Shown: piece after piece, positions 1-6,891 of the stretch
How positions within the stretch are numbered: the first letter of the stretch is position 1
Layout of the letters: each line of letters opens with the position of its first letter
Assembly (NCBI GenBank): GCA_012515695.1
Contig: JAAYXX010000027.1
Coordinates: 1-7,219, forward strand
Source of the DNA: Chloroflexota bacterium
GTDB lineage: Bacteria; Chloroflexota; Anaerolineae; UBA1429
Direction of reading: 5' to 3'
Length of the DNA: 7,219 nt
The notes under the pieces: model-generated
Database searches by the model: none
What the model was told of the DNA's origin: nothing
Seen by the model: the letters and a program-made list of their open reading frames with translations, nothing else
Made by a program: the position numbers and the translations under genes

Positions 1-1000
1 GCCGCAGCATCAATTGACGCTCCATCGCAGTCTTGAGCCGGTGTGTGAGATCATCCACTCGCTGGCCCTGCTCTGCCAGCACCCGGCGCGGGTCGTGGAG
101 TTTGAGCCAGCGCGTGCTGGTAGCGAGCCGCTCGCGCAGATCGTTCAGCCGGAACTGGACCAGCGTATCGAGCCTGTCGGACATGGCCAATACCTGGGCG
201 TATAGCTCTTGCCGATCTGGCACGACGGCCGCAGCCGCAGCAGAAGGGGTGGGTGCTCGCAGGTCGGCGACGAAATCGGCGATGGTGAAATCCACCTCAT
301 GCCCGACCCCTGAGACGACGGGGATACGGGAAGCCGCGATGGCGCGGACCACCCGCTCGTCGTTAAAGGCCCATAGGTCTTCCAGGGAGCCGCCGCCGCG
401 CGCGAGGAGGATGACGTCTATGTCGTCGAAAGTGTTTAGCCGCTCCAGTGCCTGCACCAACGATTCTGGCGCCTGCGTACCCTGTACCATACTCGGCGAG
501 AGCACCACTTCGACCAGCGGGTAGCGCGCGGATAGAACGTTGAGAATATCTTGCAGAGCCGCGCCCGTGGGCGAAGTCACCACACCAATTCGACGGGGCC
601 AAAAGGGCAGTTCCCGCTTGCGTTCCTCATCGAACAGCCCTTCTGCCTGCAAGCGCTGTTTGAGTTCCTCGAACTCACGCCAGCGGAGGCCCACACCGCC
701 CCGCTCGATGACGTCTGCGTAGAACTGGTAGGTCCCGCCCCGCTCATACACCGAAACGTACCCGTGAGCCTCTACCCAATCGCCCTGTCGGGGCTGCCAG
801 ATCAGCCGACTCGCCTGCCCGCGCCACATGACGCAGCGCAGCTCGCAATCGCCATCCTTCAGGGTAAAGTAACAGTGGCCGGAAGAGGCTCTGCTAAAGT
901 TGGATAGCTCGCCCTCGATCCACAAATCGGCCAGTTCGTCATCGGTGTCGAGTAAGGTTTTAATGTAGCGCGTGACCTCTGTCACGGACCGAATTTTCAT
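1..1000 (-). CDS. xseA: Exodeoxyribonuclease VII large subunit, 3' end cut by the window edge
   Basis: XseA is the catalytic subunit of exonuclease VII, a cytoplasmic enzyme that degrades single-stranded DNA from both ends and works with the small subunit XseB. I translated the minus strand by hand and read 333 codons without a stop. Residues about 1-100 form the OB-fold DNA-binding domain (SVTEVTRYIK, then WIEGELSNFSRASSGHCYF). Residues about 136-260 carry the family's catalytic-domain signatures: RIGVVTSPTGAALQDI, LLARGGGSLEDLWAFNDE (199-216), SGVGHEVDFTIADFVADLRA (230-249) and PTPSAAAAA. The helical C-terminal part starts near residue 262 and is truncated; about 70-120 residues should lie to the left of the window. 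XseB is not visible and may follow there. I chose ATG 1000 because it coincides with the predicted transcription start. An in-frame ATG two codons upstream (1006) is possible, but it would lie between the -10 box and +1. The family call is secure; only the start is open. Confidence 0.96.
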   Translation of the reverse strand, partial: MKIRSVTEVTRYIKTLLDTDDELADLWIEGELSNFSRASSGHCYFTLKDGDCELRCVMWRGQASRLIWQPRQGDWVEAHGYVSVYERGGTYQFYADVIERGGVGLRWREFEELKQRLQAEGLFDEERKRELPFWPRRIGVVTSPTGAALQDILNVLSARYPLVEVVLSPSMVQGTQAPESLVQALERLNTFDDIDVILLARGGGSLEDLWAFNDERVVRAIAASRIPVVSGVGHEVDFTIADFVADLRAPTPSAAAAAVVPDRQELYAQVLAMSDRLDTLVQFRLNDLRERLATSTRWLKLHDPRRVLAEQGQRVDDLTHRLKTAMERQLMLR

Positions 1001-1006
1001 GTTCAT

Positions 1007-1035
1007 ATTATAGCACAAAGTGCGCGGTGTGAACG
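1007..1035 (-). promoter_or_regulatory. Predicted xseA promoter, leaderless arrangement
   Basis: Read on the minus strand, TATAAT occupies 1012-1007 and is preceded by TGC, giving an extended -10 (TGCTATAAT). A start of transcription 7 nt downstream falls on position 1000, the A of the chosen ATG, so no leader or Shine-Dalgarno sequence would exist. The -35 is weak: TTCACA at 1033-1028 gives a 15-bp spacer, and TTGAAC at 1040-1035 gives a spacer of 22 bp. The extended -10 may compensate. A perfect 10-bp palindrome, TGAACGTTCA (1030-1039), overlaps the -35 area and could be an operator. Confidence 0.6.
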
Positions 1036-1162
1036 TTCAATTTCCAGTGAAAACCAAACAAATTCATTTACCCTTTCTGCTCTGATGCTCCATGTGCGCG
1101 GATTCCGCGGTTCCGGCGGGGCTGATAAGCATTAAACGGCGTAAAATAGCGGGCAACGCCCC

Positions 1163-2356
1163 TCATTGCCCTGGGTAAACCAGATGAATCAGCCCCCGCT
1201 TCCCGTTGATCAGCCAGGTGGGGTCGCGTTGATCCAGCGACTCGGCCAGGCCCTCTGGCAGGCCCACGATTAGCTCCCCCTTGAGCGTGCGCAGCGACAC
1301 AAAGGGCGCGGGCATAAAGCGGGTCACGGCGGCCAGGTCGGTGGTGGGCGGCCAATGGCGGTCTTCCAACAGACGGCGGTAATTCACATCCCCCTTGCAA
1401 AGCAGCAGGTCCGCTTCGGCCAGCGTTTGCGCCAGGTCGGGCGGGAACTGGCTAAAGAACAGGCAGGTGGTCCAGAAGGGGTGCGTATGGGCCGCAAGCC
1501 GCCCCGCGCGCTGGTATTGTTCCAGGCGAGTGCCCAACTCGCGCAGTTCCGGCTGAGGGTGGGCCTGGAGCGCGCCAACAGTCGCGGCGAAATCCTGCGG
1601 CATGGCGTCGGAGACGAAAAAGGGCTGCGGCTTGAGATGCACGCGCATCCGCTCGACCAGGCCACGCGCCAGCAGCATATCCATCAGGGCCATGTCTGAG
1701 AGGAGTTCCAGCCCGCTATTGTCGGCGATGACATCCAGCCGCCGAATCTGGCCCGCGCTGAACAGATCCCACAGGCGCGCCGTGTGGTCGATCAGCAGCA
1801 GGTTTTCGGACGGCTCTTGCTTTTGCAGGCGGTTGGCCTCCACAATGGCCTGCACGTTGCTCAGGTCAAAGCGGTTTCCCCACAGACTATAGTGTAGCCG
1901 CAGAGCAAACTCTTCCGCCACAGGCAGCCCCGCGGGGAAGGAGGCGCAGAACTGCCCCAACTGCTGCAAGCCATCCTCTAGCGCGCGGCGTTTGCGGTAG
2001 GCAAAGGGATCGCGCAGATGTCCCTGCCCCGGCTGGAAATAGCCGACGATTTCCAGTACGCGGCGGTAGAAATAGGTTTCGGCAAAGAACCAACTCAACT
2101 CTCGCCAAGTCTTGCCCTGCCACGGCAACCAGGCGCTGCGCCAAAAGTCGGTATCGTCCGCCTGCTCTTGCAGAGGGGCCACCTGTCCAGCGCGCAACTC
2201 GTCCAGAAAGGCGCGCAGAGCCGCGGCTACCCCTGAATCATAGGGGTTTGTGTCCAGAATGTCGGCGATGATCTGCGGCTTGCGCTGTGTGATGGTGTAT
2301 TCTGCAAAAGAGCCAGGTTCGGATACCATCAGAAAGGGTGGTGGCGGCCCGCTCAT
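1163..2356 (-). CDS. DUF89/ARMT1-family metal-dependent damage-control phosphatase
   Basis: This 397-residue protein matches the DUF89 family (ARMT1 subgroup), whose members are cytoplasmic Mn/Co-dependent phosphatases that remove phosphate from damaged or overflow sugar phosphates such as fructose-1-phosphate. The metal and catalytic motifs are intact: IADNSGLELLSD (210-221, with Asp212/Asn213), FFVSD (246-250) and LLCKGDVNYRRLL (318-330, with Lys321 and Asp323). The N-terminal helical part, up to about residue 180, includes TWRELSWFFAETYFYRR (83-99). The length is close to that of ARMT1 proteins (about 400-450). The start is well supported by GGGAGGT (2367-2361), 4 nt before the ATG. The gene has its own promoter, diverges from mutS2, and ends 157 bp before xseA begins. 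The ARMT1 branch was once described as a protein-glutamate methyltransferase acting on PCNA, but phosphatase activity is the better-supported role. The true substrate cannot be read from the sequence. Confidence 0.88.
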   Translation of the reverse strand: MSGPPPPFLMVSEPGSFAEYTITQRKPQIIADILDTNPYDSGVAAALRAFLDELRAGQVAPLQEQADDTDFWRSAWLPWQGKTWRELSWFFAETYFYRRVLEIVGYFQPGQGHLRDPFAYRKRRALEDGLQQLGQFCASFPAGLPVAEEFALRLHYSLWGNRFDLSNVQAIVEANRLQKQEPSENLLLIDHTARLWDLFSAGQIRRLDVIADNSGLELLSDMALMDMLLARGLVERMRVHLKPQPFFVSDAMPQDFAATVGALQAHPQPELRELGTRLEQYQRAGRLAAHTHPFWTTCLFFSQFPPDLAQTLAEADLLLCKGDVNYRRLLEDRHWPPTTDLAAVTRFMPAPFVSLRTLKGELIVGLPEGLAESLDQRDPTWLINGKRGLIHLVYPGQ

Positions 2357-2360
2357 GTAA

Positions 2361-2367
2361 ACCTCCC
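2361..2367 (-). promoter_or_regulatory. Ribosome binding site of the DUF89 phosphatase gene
   Basis: GGGAGGT on the minus strand is a near-perfect Shine-Dalgarno sequence 4 nt from ATG 2356, and it fixes that start. It is the only strong Shine-Dalgarno motif among the four gene starts in this window. xseA, mutS2 and uvrC lack a comparable site. Confidence 0.8.
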
Positions 2368-2388
2368 GAAAGGAAAATACCGGGCGCC

Positions 2389-2417
2389 ATTATAGCACGC
2401 CCTACGCCTCCCTTCAA
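2389..2417 (-). promoter_or_regulatory. Predicted promoter of the DUF89 phosphatase gene
   Basis: On the minus strand, TTGAAG (2417-2412) is followed after 17 bp by TATAAT (2394-2389), with an extended -10 TGC in front. The GTGCTATAAT string is identical to that of the xseA promoter. Transcription would start near 2382, giving a leader of about 25 nt that contains the ribosome binding site. Confidence 0.75.
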
Positions 2418-2420
2418 TCT

Positions 2421-2448
2421 TTGACAGAAATAGGCGTCGAACTATACT
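2421..2448 (+). promoter_or_regulatory. Predicted mutS2 promoter
   Basis: A consensus -35 TTGACA (2421-2426) is followed after 16 bp by TATACT (2443-2448). Transcription would start near 2455, about 40 nt before the mutS2 ATG. The -35 lies 3 bp from the -35 of the divergent phosphatase promoter, so the two polymerase sites are unlikely to be filled at the same time. Confidence 0.75.
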
Positions 2449-2454
2449 TATTTG

Positions 2455-2481
2455 ATGTCATTTGCGACAACCTTGGGCTGA
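2455..2481 (+). other. Possible 8-codon leader peptide ORF before mutS2
   Basis: ATG at 2455 opens a short frame, MSFATTLG followed by TGA (2479-2481). The ATG lies where transcription from the 2421-2448 promoter is predicted to begin, as a leaderless start codon would. Its stop is 14 nt before the mutS2 ATG, which itself lacks a clear Shine-Dalgarno sequence, so re-initiation is conceivable. An ORF this short can arise by chance, and the peptide resembles nothing I recognise. Confidence 0.2.
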
Positions 2482-2495
2482 TTTGGTAGAAATAC

Positions 2496-4889
2496 ATGGA
2501 CGACAAGTACCTCTGGATACTGGAATATAACAAAATCTTGGATCAACTGGCGGGCCATACCTCTTTTTCGGCGGGCCGCCAGTTGGCCGTTAACCTGCGC
2601 CCCTCTAGCGAAGAGTGGGAGGTGCGCGAGCGCCTGCAAGAAACCACCGAGGCCAAGTCGCTGCTTGCTACCCGCACAGATGTAACGCTGGGCGGGGCGC
2701 GTGACGTGCGCCCGCTCATGCGGCGGGCCGAGGTCGGCGCCACTTTGCAGCCCACCGATTTGCTCGATATTCGCAACACGCTGAACAGCGGGCGCACGCT
2801 GCGGAACGTGCTGATCCATCTGAAAGATCAGGTGCCGCTATTGGCCGCCAAGGCGGAGCTGATAGACCCTTTGGCGGATGTGATTCAAGAGATTGGCCGC
2901 TGCCTGGATGACGACGGCAATGTGTTGGATGATGCCAGCCCCGCGCTGGCTCGCATTCGCCACGAAAGCGCCATCGCTCGCGACAGGCTCTACGAGCGGC
3001 TGCGGCGTATGGTCAGTTCCAGCGACACGGCGCGCTATTTGCAAGAGGCGATTATCACCCAGCGCAATGGCCGGTATGTTATCCCGCTCAAGGCCGAGTT
3101 CCGGGGGCGCATCCCCGGCATCATTCACGACCAGTCGGCCAGCGGGGCCACGCTGTTCATCGAGCCGCTGGAAACGGTGGACCTCAACAACCGCTGGCAC
3201 GAGCTACAACTGGCCGAGCAGCGCGAGATCGAGCGGATTCTGGCCGAGCTAACCCAAATGGTGGGCCGCGACGCGGACGTCATCACGCGGGACGTGGAAC
3301 TGTTGGCCGAGTTGGACCTGGCGCTGGCAAAAGCGCAATACAGCTATGCCCTGCGGGGCGTTCCGGCGGAGATGAGCGAGTCGCGTTGGCCTGTCGCCGA
3401 CGCCGAGCAGCAAGTGCCGCCCTATGAACACCCGCTGCACCTGATTCGCGCCCGCCACCCGCTATTGAACCCGGCGACTGTGGTGCCGATTGACGTCTAT
3501 ATCGGCGGCAACTATACCGTGCTGCTGATCACGGGGCCGAACACGGGCGGCAAGACGGTCAGCCTGAAAACGGTGGGGCTGCTGGCGGCCATGTCGCAGT
3601 CGGGGTTGCACATCCCCGCCGCCGACGGGTCGCGCTTGCCGGTGTTTTCGGGCATCTATGCCGATATCGGCGACGAACAGAGCATTGAACAAAGCCTGTC
3701 GACGTTTTCGTCGCACATGAGCCACATCATTGATATTTTGCGCCGCGCCGACTCGCAGTCGTTGGTGTTGCTGGACGAGTTGGGCGCGGGCACGGACCCG
3801 GTGGAAGGGTCCGCGCTGGCCCAGTCCATCATCAAGACGCTGGTTGATCGCGGCTGCATCGCCGTGAGTTCCACGCACTATTCGCAGCTCAAGGTGTTTG
3901 CCTTTAGCACGCCATATGTGCAGAACGCCAGCGTCGAGTTTGATGTCGAGACGCTATCGCCCACCTACCGGCTGACCATCGGCCTGCCAGGGCGCAGCAA
4001 CGCCCTCGCCATTGCCAAGCGGCTGGGCCTGGACGAGAGCATTCTGTCCGAGGCGCAACGCCTGCTCTCCCCGGAAGACCTGGAGGTGGACGCGCTGCTG
4101 GCGAACGTGAAATCGGCCAGCGAGGCCGCCGACCAGGCCCGTGAGGATGCCGAGCAACGGCGCACCCGCGTGAGCGCGATGGAAACCGAGCTAAGAAAAA
4201 AGCTGGTGGGTATCGAGGAGGCGCGGCGGCAGGTGTTGGAAGAAACCCGCGCCGAGGGCCGCCGGGAGTTGGAGGAACTGCGCGAGACGATCCGCCGCCT
4301 CCGCCGGAATATGGCTCAGGCCGTCGGCACGACCCAGGCCACTCAGGAAGTGGCGCAAGAGGTAGAGCGCCTGCTCGAACAGATGGAGCAGCCAGAGCCG
4401 GTGCGAGAGCCGGTTGCGCCCCCCTCTCAAAAGCTAGAGGTCGGCGACAAGGTGTATGTCTCCACGCTGGGGCAGACCGGCGAACTGTTGAGCCTCAGCG
4501 GGCAGGAGGCCGAGGTTCGCGTGGGCGGCTTTCGGCTGCGCGCCCCCGTCGGCACGCTCGAGTTCCGCTCGCGGGAGGCGCCGCCTCCGCCAACCGAAAG
4601 CAAGGCTGTGCGCGGGCCGCTCGTGTCCTCTCCCGGCGTAGAGCTGGACCTGCGCGGCCAGCGCGCCGAAGAAGTGGCCCCCATCGTGAGCAAGTACCTC
4701 GACGACGCTTACCTGGCCGGGCTGCCCTGGGTGAATATCATCCACGGCAAGGGGACGGGCGTGCTCAAGGAGGTCGTGCGCCAGTTCTTGAGCGACCACC
4801 CGCTGGTGGAGAGCTATCGGCCCGGCGGCCCCGGCGAAGGGGGCGAGGGCGTGACGGTGGTCCACCTGGCAAAACGCGAACAGCAATAA
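2496..4889 (+). CDS. mutS2: MutS2 family ATPase with C-terminal Smr domain
   Basis: MutS2 is a dimeric cytoplasmic ATPase of the MutS superfamily that lacks the mismatch-recognition domain. In some bacteria it suppresses recombination by binding and cutting branched DNA, while in Bacillus it also splits collided ribosomes. The 797-residue length is normal for the family (about 780-800). The N-terminus (YLWILEYNKILDQLAGHTSF) is typical and supports the start, although only a weak GGTAG precedes it. Residues about 90-330 form the core and lever domains (IPGIIHDQSASGATLFIEP, 206-224). The ATPase has Walker A GPNTGGKT (347-354), the MutS signature STFSSHMSHI (402-411) and Walker B LVLLDELGAGTDP (423-435). 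A charged coiled coil spans about 530-635, a KOW-like segment about 645-690 and a proline-rich linker APPPPT about 695-700. The Smr nuclease domain (715-797) retains LDLR (717-720) and HGKGTG (750-755), so it should be active. The gene is monocistronic, with its own promoter and terminator. Confidence 0.97.
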   Translation: MDDKYLWILEYNKILDQLAGHTSFSAGRQLAVNLRPSSEEWEVRERLQETTEAKSLLATRTDVTLGGARDVRPLMRRAEVGATLQPTDLLDIRNTLNSGRTLRNVLIHLKDQVPLLAAKAELIDPLADVIQEIGRCLDDDGNVLDDASPALARIRHESAIARDRLYERLRRMVSSSDTARYLQEAIITQRNGRYVIPLKAEFRGRIPGIIHDQSASGATLFIEPLETVDLNNRWHELQLAEQREIERILAELTQMVGRDADVITRDVELLAELDLALAKAQYSYALRGVPAEMSESRWPVADAEQQVPPYEHPLHLIRARHPLLNPATVVPIDVYIGGNYTVLLITGPNTGGKTVSLKTVGLLAAMSQSGLHIPAADGSRLPVFSGIYADIGDEQSIEQSLSTFSSHMSHIIDILRRADSQSLVLLDELGAGTDPVEGSALAQSIIKTLVDRGCIAVSSTHYSQLKVFAFSTPYVQNASVEFDVETLSPTYRLTIGLPGRSNALAIAKRLGLDESILSEAQRLLSPEDLEVDALLANVKSASEAADQAREDAEQRRTRVSAMETELRKKLVGIEEARRQVLEETRAEGRRELEELRETIRRLRRNMAQAVGTTQATQEVAQEVERLLEQMEQPEPVREPVAPPSQKLEVGDKVYVSTLGQTGELLSLSGQEAEVRVGGFRLRAPVGTLEFRSREAPPPPTESKAVRGPLVSSPGVELDLRGQRAEEVAPIVSKYLDDAYLAGLPWVNIIHGKGTGVLKEVVRQFLSDHPLVESYRPGGPGEGGEGVTVVHLAKREQQ

Positions 4890-4890
4890 A

Positions 4891-4925
4891 CAAGGCCCCT
4901 GGAAATCCCAGGGGCCTTGCTTTTT
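4891..4925. terminator. Rho-independent terminator between mutS2 and uvrC
   Basis: CAAGGCCCCTGG (4891-4902) pairs perfectly with CCAGGGGCCTTG (4908-4919), giving a 12-bp stem with a 5-nt loop. On the plus strand CTTTTT follows (4920-4925), so this is a strong terminator for mutS2, starting 1 nt after its stop codon. On the minus strand the same hairpin begins 11 nt after the uvrC stop and is followed by a looser T-rich tract (TTTATT), so it probably serves both convergent genes. Confidence 0.93.
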
Positions 4926-4930
4926 GGGGC

Positions 4931-6772
4931 TTACAAATACCTGAGTACCGCTTCGGCCAGCGTGCGATTCATCCCCGGAACCTCGGCCAGTTGCTCTACC
5001 GTCGCCTGGCGAATGGCGTCCACCGAGCCGAATGCTTTGAGCAGGGCGCTCCGGCGGCGCGGCCCAATGCCGGGGATATCGTCCAGGATCGACTGGACGC
5101 TTTCCTTGCCGCGCAGATTGCGGTGATACGTGATGGCAAAGCGGTGGGCTTCGTCTCGAATGCGCTGGAGCAGGTACAGCCCCTCGGAATTGCGCGGCAG
5201 AATCACCGGCCGCGAGCGATGCGGCAGGAAAATCTCCTCGTTCTCTTTGGCCAGCCCCGCTACGGGGATATCTTGGACCCCCGTCTCGCGCATGGCCTCC
5301 ATTGCCGCGCCCAGTTGCCCCTTGCCGCCGTCCACAATCACCAGGTCGGGCATGATGGCCCAGCGGTTTTCTTTGCCGTCCACGGCGCGCTGGTCCTTTG
5401 CGTCTCGCGCATGTTGGAACCGCCGCCGCAACACCTCTCCCATCGAGGCGAAATCGTCCGGGCCTTCTACCGTGCGGACCCGGAAGCGGCGATAATCCTG
5501 CTTGCTGGGCGCACCCTGGGTAAACACCACCATGCTGCCCACGGCGTTGGTTCCCTGCGTGTTCGAGATGTCATAGCACTCGATGCGCGTGGGCGGCTCG
5601 GGCAGGCCCAGCGCCTGCTGAATCTCGGTCAACGCCTGGACATGCTTGGTCGTGTCCGCTTCCCACTCGGCGCGCAGCCTGGCGAGCGTCTCCGTGGCGT
5701 TCTCCACGGCCATTCGCATGATGCCTTCCTTCTCGCCGTGGCGGGGAACCTCCATCGTGACCTTGGTGCCGCGCTTGCGCCGCAGCCACTCCTGAATGAC
5801 CGCCATCTCGTCCAGGTCTTCTTGCACCAGCACTTCGGGGGGCACATAGGCCGCCTCGTCGTAGAACTGCTTCAAGAACGACCCCACCACCTCGGAGGCG
5901 CTCTCGTCGTGGGTATTGTCCAGCACGAAATACTCGCGCCCGATCAGCTTGCCCCCGCGAATGAAAAAGACCTGCACGCACGCCTGCCCGTCATCGCGGG
6001 CCAGCGCGACCACGTCATGGTCGTTCAGTTGCGCCGAGACAATGCGCTGCCGCTCGATGATCTGCGAGATGGCCGCCGACTGGTCGCGCAGAGTGGCCGC
6101 CCGCTCGAATTGCAGCTCTTCCGCCGCCTTTTCCATGTCGCGCTGTAGCTGCTCGATGATCTGCTCTTGCTTGCCCTCCAAAAAGAGGGCCGCCTGCTCC
6201 ATGATGGCCCGGTATTCCTCTTTGCTGGCCTTGCCGATGCAGGGGCCGGGGCAGCGCTTGATATGGTAATACAGGCAGGCGCGTTTGTCCTCGCCGGTGA
6301 TCTCTCGGTTGCAGGTGCGATAGGGGAACAGCTTGCGTAGCAGTTCCAGGCTTTGGTAGACCGCCTGCGACGAGGTGAACGGCCCGAAATAGCGCGCACC
6401 GTCGCGCAGCATGCGCCGCACGATCAGAATGCGCGGGAAATCCTCCTGCATGGTAATCTTGATATAGGGATACCGCTTGTCATCCTTCAGGCGGACGTTA
6501 AAGTGCGGGCGGTAGCGTTTGATCAACTCGCATTCGAGGATCAGCGCCTCTAGCTCGGACTCGGTGACGATCCACTCCAGGTCGGCGACCTCGGCCACCA
6601 ACCGCCGCGTTTTGGGCGTGTGGCTGGCCGAATCCTGAAAATAGGAGCGCACCCGGTTACGCAGCACAATCGCCTTGCCCACATAGATGACGTGGCCTTT
6701 GGCATCCCGCATGATGTAGACGCCGGGCTTGGTTGGCAACCCGGCCAGGCGTGCTTCGATCTTTTCGTTCAT
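4931..6772 (-). CDS. uvrC: UvrABC system protein C (excision nuclease)
   Basis: UvrC makes both incisions of nucleotide excision repair once UvrA and UvrB have located a lesion. The 613 residues show the full domain order. The GIY-YIG nuclease for the 3' cut spans about 13-95 (PGVYIMRDAKGHVIYVGK, with a conserved Glu in ESELEALILE). Four cysteines at 154, 166, 174 and 178 have the spacing known to hold an iron-sulfur cluster in E. coli UvrC. The UVR motif that contacts UvrB spans about 202-238. The RNase H-like nuclease for the 5' cut has the triad Asp401 (ECYDISN), Asp481 (VDGGKGQ) and His543 (DEAHRFAI). Tandem helix-hairpin-helix motifs follow at about 563-613 (DIPGIGPRRRSALLKAFGS, then VPGMNRTLAEAV). 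All key residues are present. The protein ends right after the second motif, as usual. No Shine-Dalgarno sequence is evident. The ATG overlaps the stop of a short upstream frame (ATGA), which could provide translational coupling. Confidence 0.98.
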   Translation of the reverse strand: MNEKIEARLAGLPTKPGVYIMRDAKGHVIYVGKAIVLRNRVRSYFQDSASHTPKTRRLVAEVADLEWIVTESELEALILECELIKRYRPHFNVRLKDDKRYPYIKITMQEDFPRILIVRRMLRDGARYFGPFTSSQAVYQSLELLRKLFPYRTCNREITGEDKRACLYYHIKRCPGPCIGKASKEEYRAIMEQAALFLEGKQEQIIEQLQRDMEKAAEELQFERAATLRDQSAAISQIIERQRIVSAQLNDHDVVALARDDGQACVQVFFIRGGKLIGREYFVLDNTHDESASEVVGSFLKQFYDEAAYVPPEVLVQEDLDEMAVIQEWLRRKRGTKVTMEVPRHGEKEGIMRMAVENATETLARLRAEWEADTTKHVQALTEIQQALGLPEPPTRIECYDISNTQGTNAVGSMVVFTQGAPSKQDYRRFRVRTVEGPDDFASMGEVLRRRFQHARDAKDQRAVDGKENRWAIMPDLVIVDGGKGQLGAAMEAMRETGVQDIPVAGLAKENEEIFLPHRSRPVILPRNSEGLYLLQRIRDEAHRFAITYHRNLRGKESVQSILDDIPGIGPRRRSALLKAFGSVDAIRQATVEQLAEVPGMNRTLAEAVLRYL

Positions 6773-6891
6773 GATTCTATCAGTCTGTATGCAATGCCGC
6801 GAATCGTGTTGGTTCGCAAACGGCTATCCTTCAGTTTGTGGCGCAGCACGGCGACGCATCCGTCCACCGTGTGCGTTTGGCCTGCCGATAA
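6769..6891 (-). pseudogene. Remnant of an OmpR-type winged-helix response regulator, C-terminal end only
   Basis: A frame of 40 codons opens after an in-frame TAA (6894-6892) and ends at TGA 6771-6769, overlapping the uvrC ATG by the ATGA arrangement. Its peptide reads THTVDGCVAVLRHKL, then KDSRLRT, then NTIRGIAYRLIES. This follows the end of the trans_reg_C fold (usually RTVDVHVxxLRxKL, a short turn, RTVRGxGYRL): the end of the recognition helix and the C-terminal hairpin. The receiver domain and the first helices are absent, and I could not find them upstream in any frame. There is no ATG in frame; GTG 6867 would give a 33-residue peptide. It is most likely a gene end left by deletion, although a translated leader peptide coupled to uvrC is possible. 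The resemblance is judged by eye. Confidence 0.55.

Noticed and set aside
33..524. A 163-codon plus-strand frame rich in Ser and Arg at the left end
   Set aside because: It is the antisense shadow of xseA; the opposite strand encodes unmistakable exonuclease VII motifs across the same bases.
1140..1162. A possible terminator after the DUF89 phosphatase gene (GGGC, GTT, GCCC, then TATTTTA on the minus strand)
   Set aside because: The stem is only 4 bp and the T-tract is short and interrupted, so I do not call it a terminator; read-through towards xseA cannot be excluded.
4991..6148. A 385-codon plus-strand open frame within the uvrC region
   Set aside because: It lies antisense to a complete UvrC with every domain intact, and its translation has the biased, motif-free composition of a shadow frame in GC-rich DNA.
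6776..6781. TAGAAT on the minus strand as a uvrC -10 box
   Set aside because: It is 1 nt from the uvrC ATG, so transcription would begin inside the gene, and there is no -35; the 6891-6919 promoter is much better.
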